In this document: positions 26,192 to 38,082 of the stretch, piece after piece
Layout: every line of letters begins with the position of its first letter
How positions within the stretch are numbered: the stretch's first letter is position 1
Assembly (NCBI GenBank): GCA_020632695.1
Contig: JACKFB010000008.1
Coordinates: 1 to 64,000 of the forward strand
From: Deltaproteobacteria bacterium
GTDB taxonomy: Bacteria; Myxococcota_A; UBA9042; PHBI01; JACKFB01
Direction of reading: 5' to 3'
Length of the DNA stretch: 64,000 nt
Translations under genes and position numbers: made by a program
The notes under the pieces: model-generated
Told to the model about the DNA's origin: nothing
Databases searched by the model: none
The model's input: only the letters and a program-made list of their open reading frames with translations

Positions 26192-26953
26192 GTGATCAGG
26201 CACCCCCTCATCGGCGTCAGCCCCAACGCGTTCCCGGCCGAGGACCGGCGGTTCTACAAGAACAAGCCGCTCGAGTACGGCGACGCCTCCATCGCCACCG
26301 CCGTCCGGGCGGCGGGCGGGCTGCCGCTGATGCTGTATCGCGCGGGGACCGAGGGAGCGGAGGCGCTCGCCGCCCAGGCGGACGCGATGGTGGCGCGCGT
26401 CGACGGCCTGGTGCTCACCGGAGGCGCCGACATCAGCCCCGGCACGTACGGCGAGGAGGCGCTGGACCCGGCGTGGCGCGGCGATCCCGATCGCGACCGC
26501 TGGGAGATGGCGCTGTATCGCGCGGCGGTGGCCCACCAGCGCCCGGTGCTGGGCGTGTGCCGGGGCGCCCAGCTCATCAACGTCGCCGAGGGCGGGTCGC
26601 TCTGGCAGGACCTGGCGACGCTGCGCGACGGCTCGAAGGTACACCGCAGCCAGGAGCTCTACGACTCGCTGTCGCACGACGTGGCGGTGGAGGCGGGCAC
26701 CGAGCTCGAGGCCCTCTTCGGCGACGACTCCCACCACGTGAACTCGGTGCACCATCAGGGCCTCAAGGCGGTCGCGCCCTCGCTGCGGGTCATCGCCCAC
26801 TCGCCCGACGGCGTCCCCGAGGCGGTGGTCCGCGAGGGCGAGCCCTGGGTGCTCGGCGTGCAGTGGCACCCCGAGTGGATGCAGGATCGCCCGGCCCAGC
26901 GCCGGATCTTCGAGCGGCTGGTCGAGCTGGCGCAGTCGAGCGCGCAGCGATGA
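26192..26953 (+). CDS. gamma-glutamyl-gamma-aminobutyrate hydrolase-like (peptidase C26, PuuD type)
   Basis: 253 residues. Class-I glutamine-amidotransferase fold: VDGLVLTGGADISPGTYG oxyanion region, nucleophile Cys in GVCRGAQLINV, catalytic His in GVQWHPEWMQ. Family members hydrolyse gamma-glutamyl amides such as gamma-glutamyl-GABA; no other puu gene is present, so the substrate is uncertain. The GTG start (26192) matches the family N-terminus (HPLIGVSPN). Its AGGA lies inside the -10 box, which suggests leaderless translation. The stop overlaps the next gene (ATGA). Confidence 0.9.
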   Translation: MIRHPLIGVSPNAFPAEDRRFYKNKPLEYGDASIATAVRAAGGLPLMLYRAGTEGAEALAAQADAMVARVDGLVLTGGADISPGTYGEEALDPAWRGDPDRDRWEMALYRAAVAHQRPVLGVCRGAQLINVAEGGSLWQDLATLRDGSKVHRSQELYDSLSHDVAVEAGTELEALFGDDSHHVNSVHHQGLKAVAPSLRVIAHSPDGVPEAVVREGEPWVLGVQWHPEWMQDRPAQRRIFERLVELAQSSAQR

Positions 26954-27840
26954 GGGCCCGCGCGGCGGCGCTCTGCGGAGCCTTGCTGGCGCTCGCGGCC
27001 TGCGACGCCATGACCGAGGCGCCGGCCGAGCCACCCGCCGAGCCGCTCCCGCCCGGCACGGCGCTGCCGCCGGACGTGGACGCGATGCTCTACGGCAACG
27101 GCAAGAACTGCCGCCAGGACGACGAGTGTCCCGGCGACGTCTGCTACTTCGGCGCCTGCGTCGGGATGCTGGTGGTCGACCAGCGGTGGATGCAGGAGCA
27201 GGTGAGCGAGCGCCTCGCCGCGGCGGCCCAGCGCTCGCCCGAGCTGCGAGACCGCATCGTGCTGCACCTGGTGCGCGTGCTCGAGCGCGACGACACCGAC
27301 CTGGCCTTCCGCGCCCGCGCGTTGCTGCCGCTGGAGCGCCTCGGCGCCCTCGATCCCTTGCGGGCGGCGCTCGACTCGCCGCTCGAGCCGCTGGCCGACG
27401 CCGCGGCGCTTGCCCTGGCGCGCGCTGGCGACCCACGCGGGGTGCCGCGCGCGCGGGCGCTCACGGAGTCCGAGGACACCGCGGTGGCGGCCGAGGCGCT
27501 GCGCGCGCTGGGCCGCAGCCGCTCGCCGGAGGCGCTGGTGCCTCTGCTCCGCACGCTCGAGCCGGCCCTCGATGGTGCATTGCTCCGTTCCGCGCTGGAC
27601 GGGCTCGCCGCGTTGGGAGATCCTCGTGCCATTCGACCCCTCATCGACTTTCTGCCCGGCAGCCCTGACTACCTCCGCTGGCGCGTCGTACACACCCTGC
27701 GTGAGCTGACCGGCGCCGCCCTCGGCCTGGACGGGGCCCCCTGGCGAGCCTGGCTCGCCGAGCATCCACAACCACCGGCCCCCGCCTGGACGCCCAGACC
27801 GTTCTCCGCCGAGCAGGATCTCGGCCTGCCCACGCCCTGA
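26950..27840 (+). CDS. HEAT-repeat lipoprotein
   Basis: 296 residues. Lipobox LLALAAC, a short Cys motif (NCRQDDECPGDVCYFGACVG) after the linker, then HEAT/PBS-lyase-type helical repeats (PLRAALDSPLEPLADAAALALARAGDPRGV, AVAAEALRALGRSRSPEALVPLL, DGLAALGDPRAIRPLIDFL), and a Pro-rich tail. Probably a protein-interaction scaffold at the outer membrane. Start chosen from the ATGA overlap with the upstream hydrolase gene; the frame extending to 26170 is a shadow. Confidence 0.85.
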   Translation: MRARAAALCGALLALAACDAMTEAPAEPPAEPLPPGTALPPDVDAMLYGNGKNCRQDDECPGDVCYFGACVGMLVVDQRWMQEQVSERLAAAAQRSPELRDRIVLHLVRVLERDDTDLAFRARALLPLERLGALDPLRAALDSPLEPLADAAALALARAGDPRGVPRARALTESEDTAVAAEALRALGRSRSPEALVPLLRTLEPALDGALLRSALDGLAALGDPRAIRPLIDFLPGSPDYLRWRVVHTLRELTGAALGLDGAPWRAWLAEHPQPPAPAWTPRPFSAEQDLGLPTP

Positions 27841-28025
27841 TCGCCCGCGCTTCCGTCCACCCCAAGCGTCCCACGCCAGAGCCCGACCCGATGTCCAGCC
27901 AGGCCCCCAGAACCCCCAATCGCGACGCGAGAACGCTCGCGCGTACGCAGCGACGCAAGATCGTGAGCCGCGCTCAGCGCGTCGACCCCCAAGAGCGCCC
28001 GCTGGTTGCTGCTCCGGAGGAGCTG

Positions 28026-29000
<975 letters not shown>

Positions 29001-29089
29001 GAGAGGGGGCCCGCCGGCGCCGCGACGCGGTGAATGCCGGCACCCGCTCGGCGTCGGGCTCTCGTCTGCTCTCGCCGGAGGTCCTCACG

Positions 29090-29599
29090 ATGCGCGCCGC
29101 CACCCTCGTCTTCGTGCTCCTGGGGTCGACGCTGCTCGCCGCGGCCCCCAGCGCGCCAGCCCGCGCCGACCTGGTCTCGGTCTACGCCGGGGTGGGCCCC
29201 CGCTTCCGCGCCGACGCCATCGACGCCGTCGGCACGGCCCACGTCGGGGTGCCGCTCGGCATCTGGCTGGACCTCACCCTCGAGGCGCACGCCTTCCTGG
29301 GCGGCGCCGATCGCCCGATGCACCTGGCCGGCGGCAACCTGGGCGTGCTCTTCAGCCCGCCCATCCCCGGCCCCATCGGCGTCCAGGCCGGCGTCGACGG
29401 CGGCTTCGCCGTGCGCACGCTCGCCCGCCACGGCACCGACGACGTGGTCCCGCTCTTCGCCGCGGAGGTCGCGCTCATCGGCGAGTTCGGGCCGGCGCGC
29501 CTGCGGCTGGCCTACCAGCACACGCTGGGCCGCGACGACAAGCCGTCACGCGACGCGGTGCGCTCGCAGCTGCTGGTGATGCTGGGCTTCGGGATCTGA
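29090..29599 (+). CDS. secreted, probable outer-membrane beta-barrel-like protein
   Basis: 169 residues. Signal peptide (LVFVLLGSTLLAAAPSAPARA), then alternating amphipathic strands separated by Gly/Asp turns (VSVYAGVGPRFRADAI, GIWLDLTLEAHAFLGG, NLGVLFSPP, VQAGVDGGFAVRTL, FGPARLRLAYQHTLG), ending in the strand LLVMLGFGI. This is typical of small 8-strand barrels. GGAGG lies 8 nt before ATG 29090. It follows the kinase gene by 90 bp on the same strand and may be co-transcribed. No named family recognised. Confidence 0.75.
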   Translation: MRAATLVFVLLGSTLLAAAPSAPARADLVSVYAGVGPRFRADAIDAVGTAHVGVPLGIWLDLTLEAHAFLGGADRPMHLAGGNLGVLFSPPIPGPIGVQAGVDGGFAVRTLARHGTDDVVPLFAAEVALIGEFGPARLRLAYQHTLGRDDKPSRDAVRSQLLVMLGFGI

Positions 29600-29613
29600 G
29601 CGGCGCGACCGGG

Positions 29614-30552
29614 TCAGCGGAAGAGCTGCGAGATCGAGTCGCCGTCGTGGATGCGCCGGATGGCCTTCGCGAAGAGCTCCGAGACCGAGAGGACGCGGAA
29701 CTTCTCCGACTGCTTGCCCTGCAGCGGGATGGTGTCGCAGAAGACGAACTGCTCGATGACCGACTTCTGCAGCCTGGCCACGGCCTCGCCGGCCAGCACC
29801 GGGTGGGTGAAGGCCGCGGTGATCGAGAGCGCGCCCTTCTCCTTGAGGAAGTTGGCCGCCTCGATGAGCGTGCGGCCGGTCGAGACCTCGTCGTCGACGA
29901 TGATGCAGTGCTTGCCGTCCACGTCGCCGATGACGTGCGCCGGCTTGGGCTTCTCGTCGTCGCCGTAGCGCCGCTTGTCGATGATGGCCATCGGCAGGTG
30001 CAGGCGGTTGGCGTAGCGCCCGACCTCCTTGGCTTCGCCAGCGTCACCGGCGACCAGCACGCGGTTGGTCAGGTCGGCCTGCTGCAGGTGGTCGGCGATG
30101 ATGGGCACGGCCTGCAGGTGGTCGACGGGGATGCGGAAGAAGCCGGCGATCTGCGGCGAGTGCAGATCCATGGTGACGACGCGGTCGGCGCCGGCGGTCT
30201 CCAACAGATCGGCCATCAGGCGCGCCGTGATCGAGATGCGGGGCTTGTCCTTCTTGTCCGAGCGTACGTAGGGGAAGTACGGGACCACGGCGGTGATGCG
30301 CCCGGCCGACGCGTGCTTGAGCGCGTCGATGGTGATGAGCAGCTCGATGATCCCCTCGTGCACCGGGGGCGCGGAGGTCTGGAACACGTAGACGTCGCAG
30401 CCGCGCACGTTCTCGTTGATCTTCACCATCAGGTTCTCGTTGGAGAACTTGACGACCTCGCTGTCGCCCAGGTGGACGTCGAGGATGTGGCAGATCCGCT
30501 CGGCGAGCTTCTTGTGGGACCGGCCGGCGAAGATCTTGAGAGGTCCGTGCAC
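29614..30552 (-). CDS. prs: ribose-phosphate pyrophosphokinase
   Basis: 312 residues from GTG 30552, the usual length. KIFAGRSHKKLAERI, the ATP-binding flexible-loop region VPYFPYVRSDKKDKPRISIT, DLHSPQIAGFF and the PRPP-binding motif HCIIVDDEVSTGRTL are diagnostic. It makes PRPP from ribose 5-phosphate and ATP for nucleotides, His and Trp. The frame could open at TTG 30609, but that TTG is part of a TTGACA -35 box, so the first 19 codons of the long version are promoter. Confidence 0.96.
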   Translation of the reverse strand: MHGPLKIFAGRSHKKLAERICHILDVHLGDSEVVKFSNENLMVKINENVRGCDVYVFQTSAPPVHEGIIELLITIDALKHASAGRITAVVPYFPYVRSDKKDKPRISITARLMADLLETAGADRVVTMDLHSPQIAGFFRIPVDHLQAVPIIADHLQQADLTNRVLVAGDAGEAKEVGRYANRLHLPMAIIDKRRYGDDEKPKPAHVIGDVDGKHCIIVDDEVSTGRTLIEAANFLKEKGALSITAAFTHPVLAGEAVARLQKSVIEQFVFCDTIPLQGKQSEKFRVLSVSELFAKAIRRIHDGDSISQLFR

Positions 30553-30580
30553 GTCGTCACCGCTGGCTCGAGGGGCCGCC

Positions 30581-30609
30581 TGGATAGAATCTCGCAGGCC
30601 TCGTGTCAA
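30581..30609 (-). promoter_or_regulatory. strong sigma-70-type promoter for prs
   Basis: Minus strand TTGACA (30609-30604), 17-bp spacer, TATCCA (30586-30581). The predicted start near 30574 gives a leader of about 22 nt before GTG 30552. Confidence 0.6.
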
Positions 30610-30677
30610 CGGCGGTCGTGCGTGGGAGGGGTCCGCCCCGGTGACCGCGCGGGCGAGCCTCGCAGGCGCTGCGACCC

Positions 30678-30706
30678 TTGACGGCGCCAGGGTGAGGGCA
30701 TAGACA
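30678..30706 (+). promoter_or_regulatory. sigma-70-type promoter for icd
   Basis: TTGACG (30678-30683), 17-bp spacer, TAGACA (30701-30706), about 88 bp upstream of the icd start. Confidence 0.45.
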
Positions 30707-30794
30707 GCCAGCGCGACGCAGCGGGCTCGAACCTCGGCCCGGGACCGGGGAATCGGGTCCGCGCAGCGATCGCGGACGACGGCGGGAGCGAGCC

Positions 30795-32033
<1,239 letters not shown>

Positions 32034-32118
32034 GACTCGCCCGCGGGCCGCGAGGCGGGGCCTCCCGCCGCCGTGGCTCGGCCCAGCCCACACTCTCCGC
32101 GTCCGGAAGGCCCAGACG

Positions 32119-33291
<1,173 letters not shown>

Positions 33292-33332
33292 ACGAACGCC
33301 AGGCCTCACCGCCTGGGTCTGAGGAGGACGAC

Positions 33333-34205
<873 letters not shown>

Positions 34206-34286
34206 CGGTCCTCGCGGCTCGGGCGCGCGCGGGTCGGGGGACGGGGTGCCCGCCTCGAAGCCCTGCGCGCTCGCGCCCGCCGCTGC

Positions 34287-34311
34287 CGCGCCCAGGCACT
34301 GTGCCTGGCGC
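34287..34311. terminator. palindrome/hairpin after sucD
   Basis: CCAGGCACTGTGCCTGG (34292-34308) is a perfect 17-bp palindrome. The stem can be lengthened by three pairs with one bulge (GCG/CGC). It lies 80 bp after sucD and 76 bp before ndk, fitting a terminator hairpin without T-tract, or an operator for ndk. Confidence 0.4.
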
Positions 34312-34383
34312 CCGGCGAACACCCACCGCACCCTGCTCACCTCCCACAACCAGGCTGCATCAGCCCTCCGAGGAGTCCCCAAC

Positions 34384-34803
34384 ATGGCCATCGAGCGCAC
34401 TCTCGCCATCATCAAGCCCGACGCGGTCGCGTCGGGATCGGCCGGCGGCGTCATCACGATGATCGAGGAAGCCGGCTTCAACATCGTCGCCATGAAGAAG
34501 GCGCAGCTCACCGCCGCGCAGGCCGAGGGTTTCTACCACGTGCACAGCGCGCGCCCCTTCTTCCGCGATCTCGTCGACTTCATGACCAGCGGCCCGGTCG
34601 TGCTCATGATCCTCGAGGCCGAGGACGCCATCTCGCGCTGGCGCGAGCTGATGGGCCCCACCGACGCGGCCAAGGCCGGCCCCGACACGGTGCGGGGACG
34701 CTTCGGCACCAACATCGAGCGCAACGCGTCGCACGGCTCGGATGCGCCCGAGACCGCGGCCTTCGAGACGGCCTGGTTCTTCAACTGCTTCGAGCGGGTG
34801 TGA
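34384..34803 (+). CDS. ndk: nucleoside-diphosphate kinase
   Basis: 139 residues, normal length. ERTLAIIKPDAV, FYHVHSARPFFRDLVDFMTSGPVV, RGRFG and the active-site segment NIERNASHGSDAPETA with phosphohistidine near residue 117. It equilibrates nucleoside di- and triphosphates; next to succinyl-CoA ligase, with which Ndk is known to associate in other bacteria. ATG 34384 has GAGGAG 8 nt upstream. The C-terminus is short (FFNCFERV). Confidence 0.97.
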   Translation: MAIERTLAIIKPDAVASGSAGGVITMIEEAGFNIVAMKKAQLTAAQAEGFYHVHSARPFFRDLVDFMTSGPVVLMILEAEDAISRWRELMGPTDAAKAGPDTVRGRFGTNIERNASHGSDAPETAAFETAWFFNCFERV

Positions 34804-34805
34804 GA

Positions 34806-34957
34806 GGGTGTTCCCATCTTCTCCCGTCGCCTGGCCAGCTCACGTGTATCCAGGCGCTTCCGAGCTTCGGTTTCATGCGGGGAGCATGCGCCCTCGGCTC
34901 GGAAGCACCTGAAGACACGCCGCTGTCGCCAGGCCCGGTCCGAACATGGGAACACCC
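34806..34957. repeat. 152-bp nested inverted-repeat element between ndk and rlmN
   Basis: Four nested pairs: GGGTGTTCCCAT (34806-34817) with ATGGGAACACCC (34946-34957), 12 bp perfect; GCCTGGC (34829-34835) with GCCAGGC (34928-34934); CGTGT (34843-34847) with ACACG (34915-34919); CAGG-C-GCTTCCGAGC (34851-34865) with GCTCGGAAGC-A-CCTG (34897-34911), 14 of 15 paired; plus a CATGC/GCATG inner hairpin (34874-34888). It begins 3 bp after the ndk stop. It could be a MITE-like palindromic element or a structured RNA. Confidence 0.7.
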
Positions 34958-34975
34958 CCTGACACGCTGGGCGAC

Positions 34976-36052
34976 ATGATCGAAGCGACCACCACGGAAG
35001 CCCTCGCCGGGCGTCCCGACCTCAAGAGCCTCACCCGCGACGAGCTGCGCGCGTGGATGGTGGAGGAGGCGGGCGAGCCGGCCTTCCGCGGTGACCAGGT
35101 GTTCCGGTGGTTGCACGCGCGCCTGGCGCGCGGCTTCGACGGCATGAGCGACCTGCCCCAGGCGCTGCGCGTGCGGCTCGGCAGCGCGGCGCGCATCGGC
35201 GGCCTCGAGCTGGAGGACGTGCGCGTCGCCGGCGACGGGACGCGGAAGCTGCTCCTGCGCACCGAGGACGGACATCGGATCGAGTCGGTCATCATCCCCA
35301 TGCAGGACGGCCGCCTCACCCAGTGCGTCTCGAGCCAGGTCGGCTGCCGCATCGGCTGCGACTTCTGCTACACGGCGCGGATGCCGGTGCGGAAGAACCT
35401 CGCCGCCTCGGAGATAGCCGACCAGGTGCTGCGCGCCGTCGAGGTGCTCGGCGAGGGCGAGCGCATCGGCAACCTCGTCTACATGGGCATGGGCGAGCCG
35501 CTCGACAACTACGACCAGGTCGTCCGCTCGATCCGCATCCTCCTCGACCGGCAGGGACAGGACTTCGCCAGCCGGCGGATCACCGTCTCCACCAGCGGCG
35601 TGGTCTCGCGCATCGCCGACCTCGGCCGCGACGTCCCGGTGAACCTCGCCGTGTCGCTGAACGCCTCCCACGACGTACAGCGCTCGCGGCTCATCCCGAT
35701 CAACAAGAAGTGGGACATCGCCCAGCTCATGGCCGCGCTCGAGGCCTTCCCGCTGCCGCCCCGGCGGCGGATCACCGTGGAGTACGTGCTGCTGCGCGAG
35801 GTCAACGACACGCCCGAGGACGCTCGACGCCTCATCGCGATGCTGCGCGGCCTGCGCGACCGGGTGAAGGTCAACCTGATCCCCTTCAACCCGTGGCCCG
35901 GCGCGCCCTACGGCCGGCCCGAGCCGGCCTCGGTGGACCGCTTCGGCGCCACGTTGCGGGACGCGCGCTTCAACGTGACGATCCGGTACTCGAAAGGTGA
36001 GGACATCGGCGCGGCCTGCGGCCAGCTCGATGGGGAGGCGGTCGCGGCATGA
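34976..36052 (+). CDS. rlmN: dual-specificity 23S rRNA/tRNA A2503/A37 C2-methyltransferase RlmN
   Basis: About 358 residues. Radical-SAM cluster motif CRIGCDFC (CxxxCxxC), VYMGMGEPLDNYDQV, ITVSTSGVV, NLAVSLNASHD, and the C-terminal catalytic Cys near GAACGQLDGE. It methylates C2 of A2503 in 23S rRNA and A37 in some tRNAs. Two starts are possible: ATG 34946, which lies inside the terminal inverted repeat of the palindromic element, or ATG 34976. I chose 34976 because the ten extra residues are encoded largely by the element; neither has a strong Shine-Dalgarno. Its stop overlaps the next gene (ATGA). Confidence 0.93.
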   Translation: MIEATTTEALAGRPDLKSLTRDELRAWMVEEAGEPAFRGDQVFRWLHARLARGFDGMSDLPQALRVRLGSAARIGGLELEDVRVAGDGTRKLLLRTEDGHRIESVIIPMQDGRLTQCVSSQVGCRIGCDFCYTARMPVRKNLAASEIADQVLRAVEVLGEGERIGNLVYMGMGEPLDNYDQVVRSIRILLDRQGQDFASRRITVSTSGVVSRIADLGRDVPVNLAVSLNASHDVQRSRLIPINKKWDIAQLMAALEAFPLPPRRRITVEYVLLREVNDTPEDARRLIAMLRGLRDRVKVNLIPFNPWPGAPYGRPEPASVDRFGATLRDARFNVTIRYSKGEDIGAACGQLDGEAVAA

Positions 36053-37539
36053 GCGAGAACCTGGCCACGGTCGGCTCGGACGAGGCGCGCCTCGCCGTGC
36101 TCGAGGCGATCCGGGCGGCCCCCGGGCCCTTCACCCAGTCCGACATCGTCGCCCGCACCGGGCTGGCCCCCCACGACGCCGACCGCGTGCTCGGGCGCGT
36201 CGTGCGCGACTACGAGAGCCGGCTGGACGTCGACGAGGACGGCACCCTCGTCTACACCTTCGAGCCCGGGCTCATCGCCCGCCCCGACGTGGTCGAGGCC
36301 GACCGGAAGCTGCGCCGGCGCCAGGCGCTGCGCCGGGGCGCCAAGGCCGCGTTCAAGGCGTGGACCATGCTGATGGTCATCGTCTACGCCATCATCTACG
36401 CGCTGCTCTTCATCGCGTTCATGATCGCGGTGACCGCCCAGTCGCAGAACAGCGACAGCCGCCGCCGCGGGCCACGCATCGACATCGGGCGCGGCATGTT
36501 CTGGTGGTACATCTTCGGGCGGGACGGGCGCGGCTCGCGCTGGGGCCGGCGCCGCTATGGTCGCGAGATCCGCGAGCGGGTAGGGCGGGGCGAGGATCCC
36601 TACGACATGCGGAGCACGCCGGCCGAGAAGGCCAAGCCGTCGCTCATCGAGCGCACCTGGTACTTCCTCTTCGGCTCCGAGGCCATCGACCGCACCCCGC
36701 TGGAGATCGAGCGCGAGCTGGTCACCTACGTGCGCGCCAAGAAGGGCCTCATCACCAATGCCGACATCGTGGCGCTGCTGGGCGTCCCCTACGACGAGGC
36801 CGACCGCATCGGCACGCGGCTGGTGGCCACCTACGACGGCGAGATGGACATCACCGACGCCGGCCTGCCCATCTACCGCTTCCCCGACCTGATGGTCAGC
36901 GCCCGCGAGGAGGTCGCCACCGGCGCCCCCACCCTGAACTACCTGTGGCAGCACAAGGCCCGCGAGCACGCGCTGCGCTCGAACCCCACCTTCCTCATCC
37001 CCTTCCTGAACGCCTTCAACCTTGGCCTGTGCGCGTTCACCGCGCTGCGCATCCTGCCCATGTTCGGGTGGACCGGCGCGCTGCCCTGGTTCTTCCTGGT
37101 GCTCTTCCCCGGGGTGTTCTCGGTGCTCTTCTTCCTGGTGGCCGGCCGCCGCAAGTGGCGTGAGCTGCGCGACAAGGACCGCTACGAGCGCGACAACCTG
37201 CGCATCGCCGTCTATCGCCTGCTCTTCACCCGGCGGCGCCCGGTGGTCATCCCCGGCGACGAGCGCGCCATCGCCGAGGCCGGGCTCGGCAGCTTCTCGC
37301 CCGAGCGCATCCGCGCCCTGGCCGGGCCCATCGCCGAGGAGCTGCGCGGCGAGGCGCTGGCCGACGGCCCCCGGGTGGAGATCCGGGCGCCTCGCCCCCT
37401 GGCCGAGCTGGACGCCGTGGAGCGCCTGCGCCGCGGCGCCTCGCCCAAGCAGTCCGTGGGCAAGACCGTCTTCAGCAGCGGCGGCCTGGCCGACGAGATC
37501 GACGCCCTCGAGCGCGAGCTGGCCAGCCAGCCGGCCTGA
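36049..37539 (+). CDS. membrane protein with duplicated winged-helix-like module
   Basis: 496 residues, coupled to rlmN by ATGA. Two similar about 50-residue modules (FTQSDIVARTGLAPHDADRVL...DVDEDGTLVYTFEPGL and LITNADIVALLGVPYDEADRI...DITDAGLPIYRFPDLM, about residues 28-78 and 236-285) look like winged helices by duplication. The first is followed by a transmembrane helix (about 108-130) and a Trp/Arg-rich stretch; the second by two or three helices (about 310-365). The C-terminal 110 residues are charged. Function unknown; possibly a membrane-bound regulator. Confidence 0.8.
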   Translation: MSENLATVGSDEARLAVLEAIRAAPGPFTQSDIVARTGLAPHDADRVLGRVVRDYESRLDVDEDGTLVYTFEPGLIARPDVVEADRKLRRRQALRRGAKAAFKAWTMLMVIVYAIIYALLFIAFMIAVTAQSQNSDSRRRGPRIDIGRGMFWWYIFGRDGRGSRWGRRRYGREIRERVGRGEDPYDMRSTPAEKAKPSLIERTWYFLFGSEAIDRTPLEIERELVTYVRAKKGLITNADIVALLGVPYDEADRIGTRLVATYDGEMDITDAGLPIYRFPDLMVSAREEVATGAPTLNYLWQHKAREHALRSNPTFLIPFLNAFNLGLCAFTALRILPMFGWTGALPWFFLVLFPGVFSVLFFLVAGRRKWRELRDKDRYERDNLRIAVYRLLFTRRRPVVIPGDERAIAEAGLGSFSPERIRALAGPIAEELRGEALADGPRVEIRAPRPLAELDAVERLRRGASPKQSVGKTVFSSGGLADEIDALERELASQPA

Positions 37540-37554
37540 GCGCGCAGCACCCCT

Positions 37555-38001
37555 TCAGTGCAGCCGCCGCCGGGGGTCGGGCACCTCGGGGCGCTCGCCG
37601 CGCAGCCAGGCGTCGGCCGCGTCGTCCAGGGTCGGGTTGCGCACGTCGCCGCGGGCCAGCACCTCGTGCTCGCCGAAGCGGTGAGGCTGATGGTCCAGGG
37701 GCAGCAGCAGCTCCCGGTCCTCCTCGAAGTAGCGCCCCAGGTACCAGTCCAGGAAGTCCATGCACAGGTCCAGGGTGTCGGCCACGGACAGGCTGCCGTC
37801 GTCGGGCACGCTCTTGGCCGCCTGCATCTCGTAGAGGAAGGTGCCGTCGAGCCGCGCCAGCGACAGGTCGACGACCACGGTCTGGCCCTCCATGCGGGCG
37901 GACACCGTGAAGCGCTCGTCGCGCAGCTTGCGGGCGTGGCGGGTCTCGAGGGCAGCGACGATGGTCGCCGCGTTCTCGGCGCTGAGCAGGGGTCTGGCCA
38001 T
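37555..38001 (-). CDS. hypothetical cytoplasmic protein
   Basis: 148 residues. MARPLLSAENAATIVAALETRHARKL, VVVDLSLARLDGTFLYEMQAAKS, DTLDLCMDFLDWYLGRYFEEDRELLLPLD, then a charged tail ending RRRLH. Mixed alpha/beta, with no signal peptide or membrane helix; no family recognised. ATG 38001 was chosen over GTG 38040 because GAGG lies 4 nt upstream and the upstream codons are not conserved-looking. It is the last gene of the DUF58/MoxR operon direction, 81 bp after DUF58, and convergent with the duplicated-module membrane protein. Confidence 0.75.
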   Translation of the reverse strand: MARPLLSAENAATIVAALETRHARKLRDERFTVSARMEGQTVVVDLSLARLDGTFLYEMQAAKSVPDDGSLSVADTLDLCMDFLDWYLGRYFEEDRELLLPLDHQPHRFGEHEVLARGDVRNPTLDDAADAWLRGERPEVPDPRRRLH

Positions 38002-38082
38002 GCTGCCTCGCGGGTGGAGGGTGGCCTCGCGTTCTGCCACGAATCCGGAGTGCCTCCAAGGACGCGGCGCGCCCGGGGCGGA

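Noticed and set aside
27891..28025. N-terminal extension of the compact kinase
   Set aside because: Third codon positions are much less GC-rich than in the kinase body, and ATG 28026 has a better ribosome binding site.
34946..34975. rlmN start at ATG 34946
   Set aside because: The ATG is the first three bases of the terminal inverted repeat of the palindromic element; kept only as an alternative.
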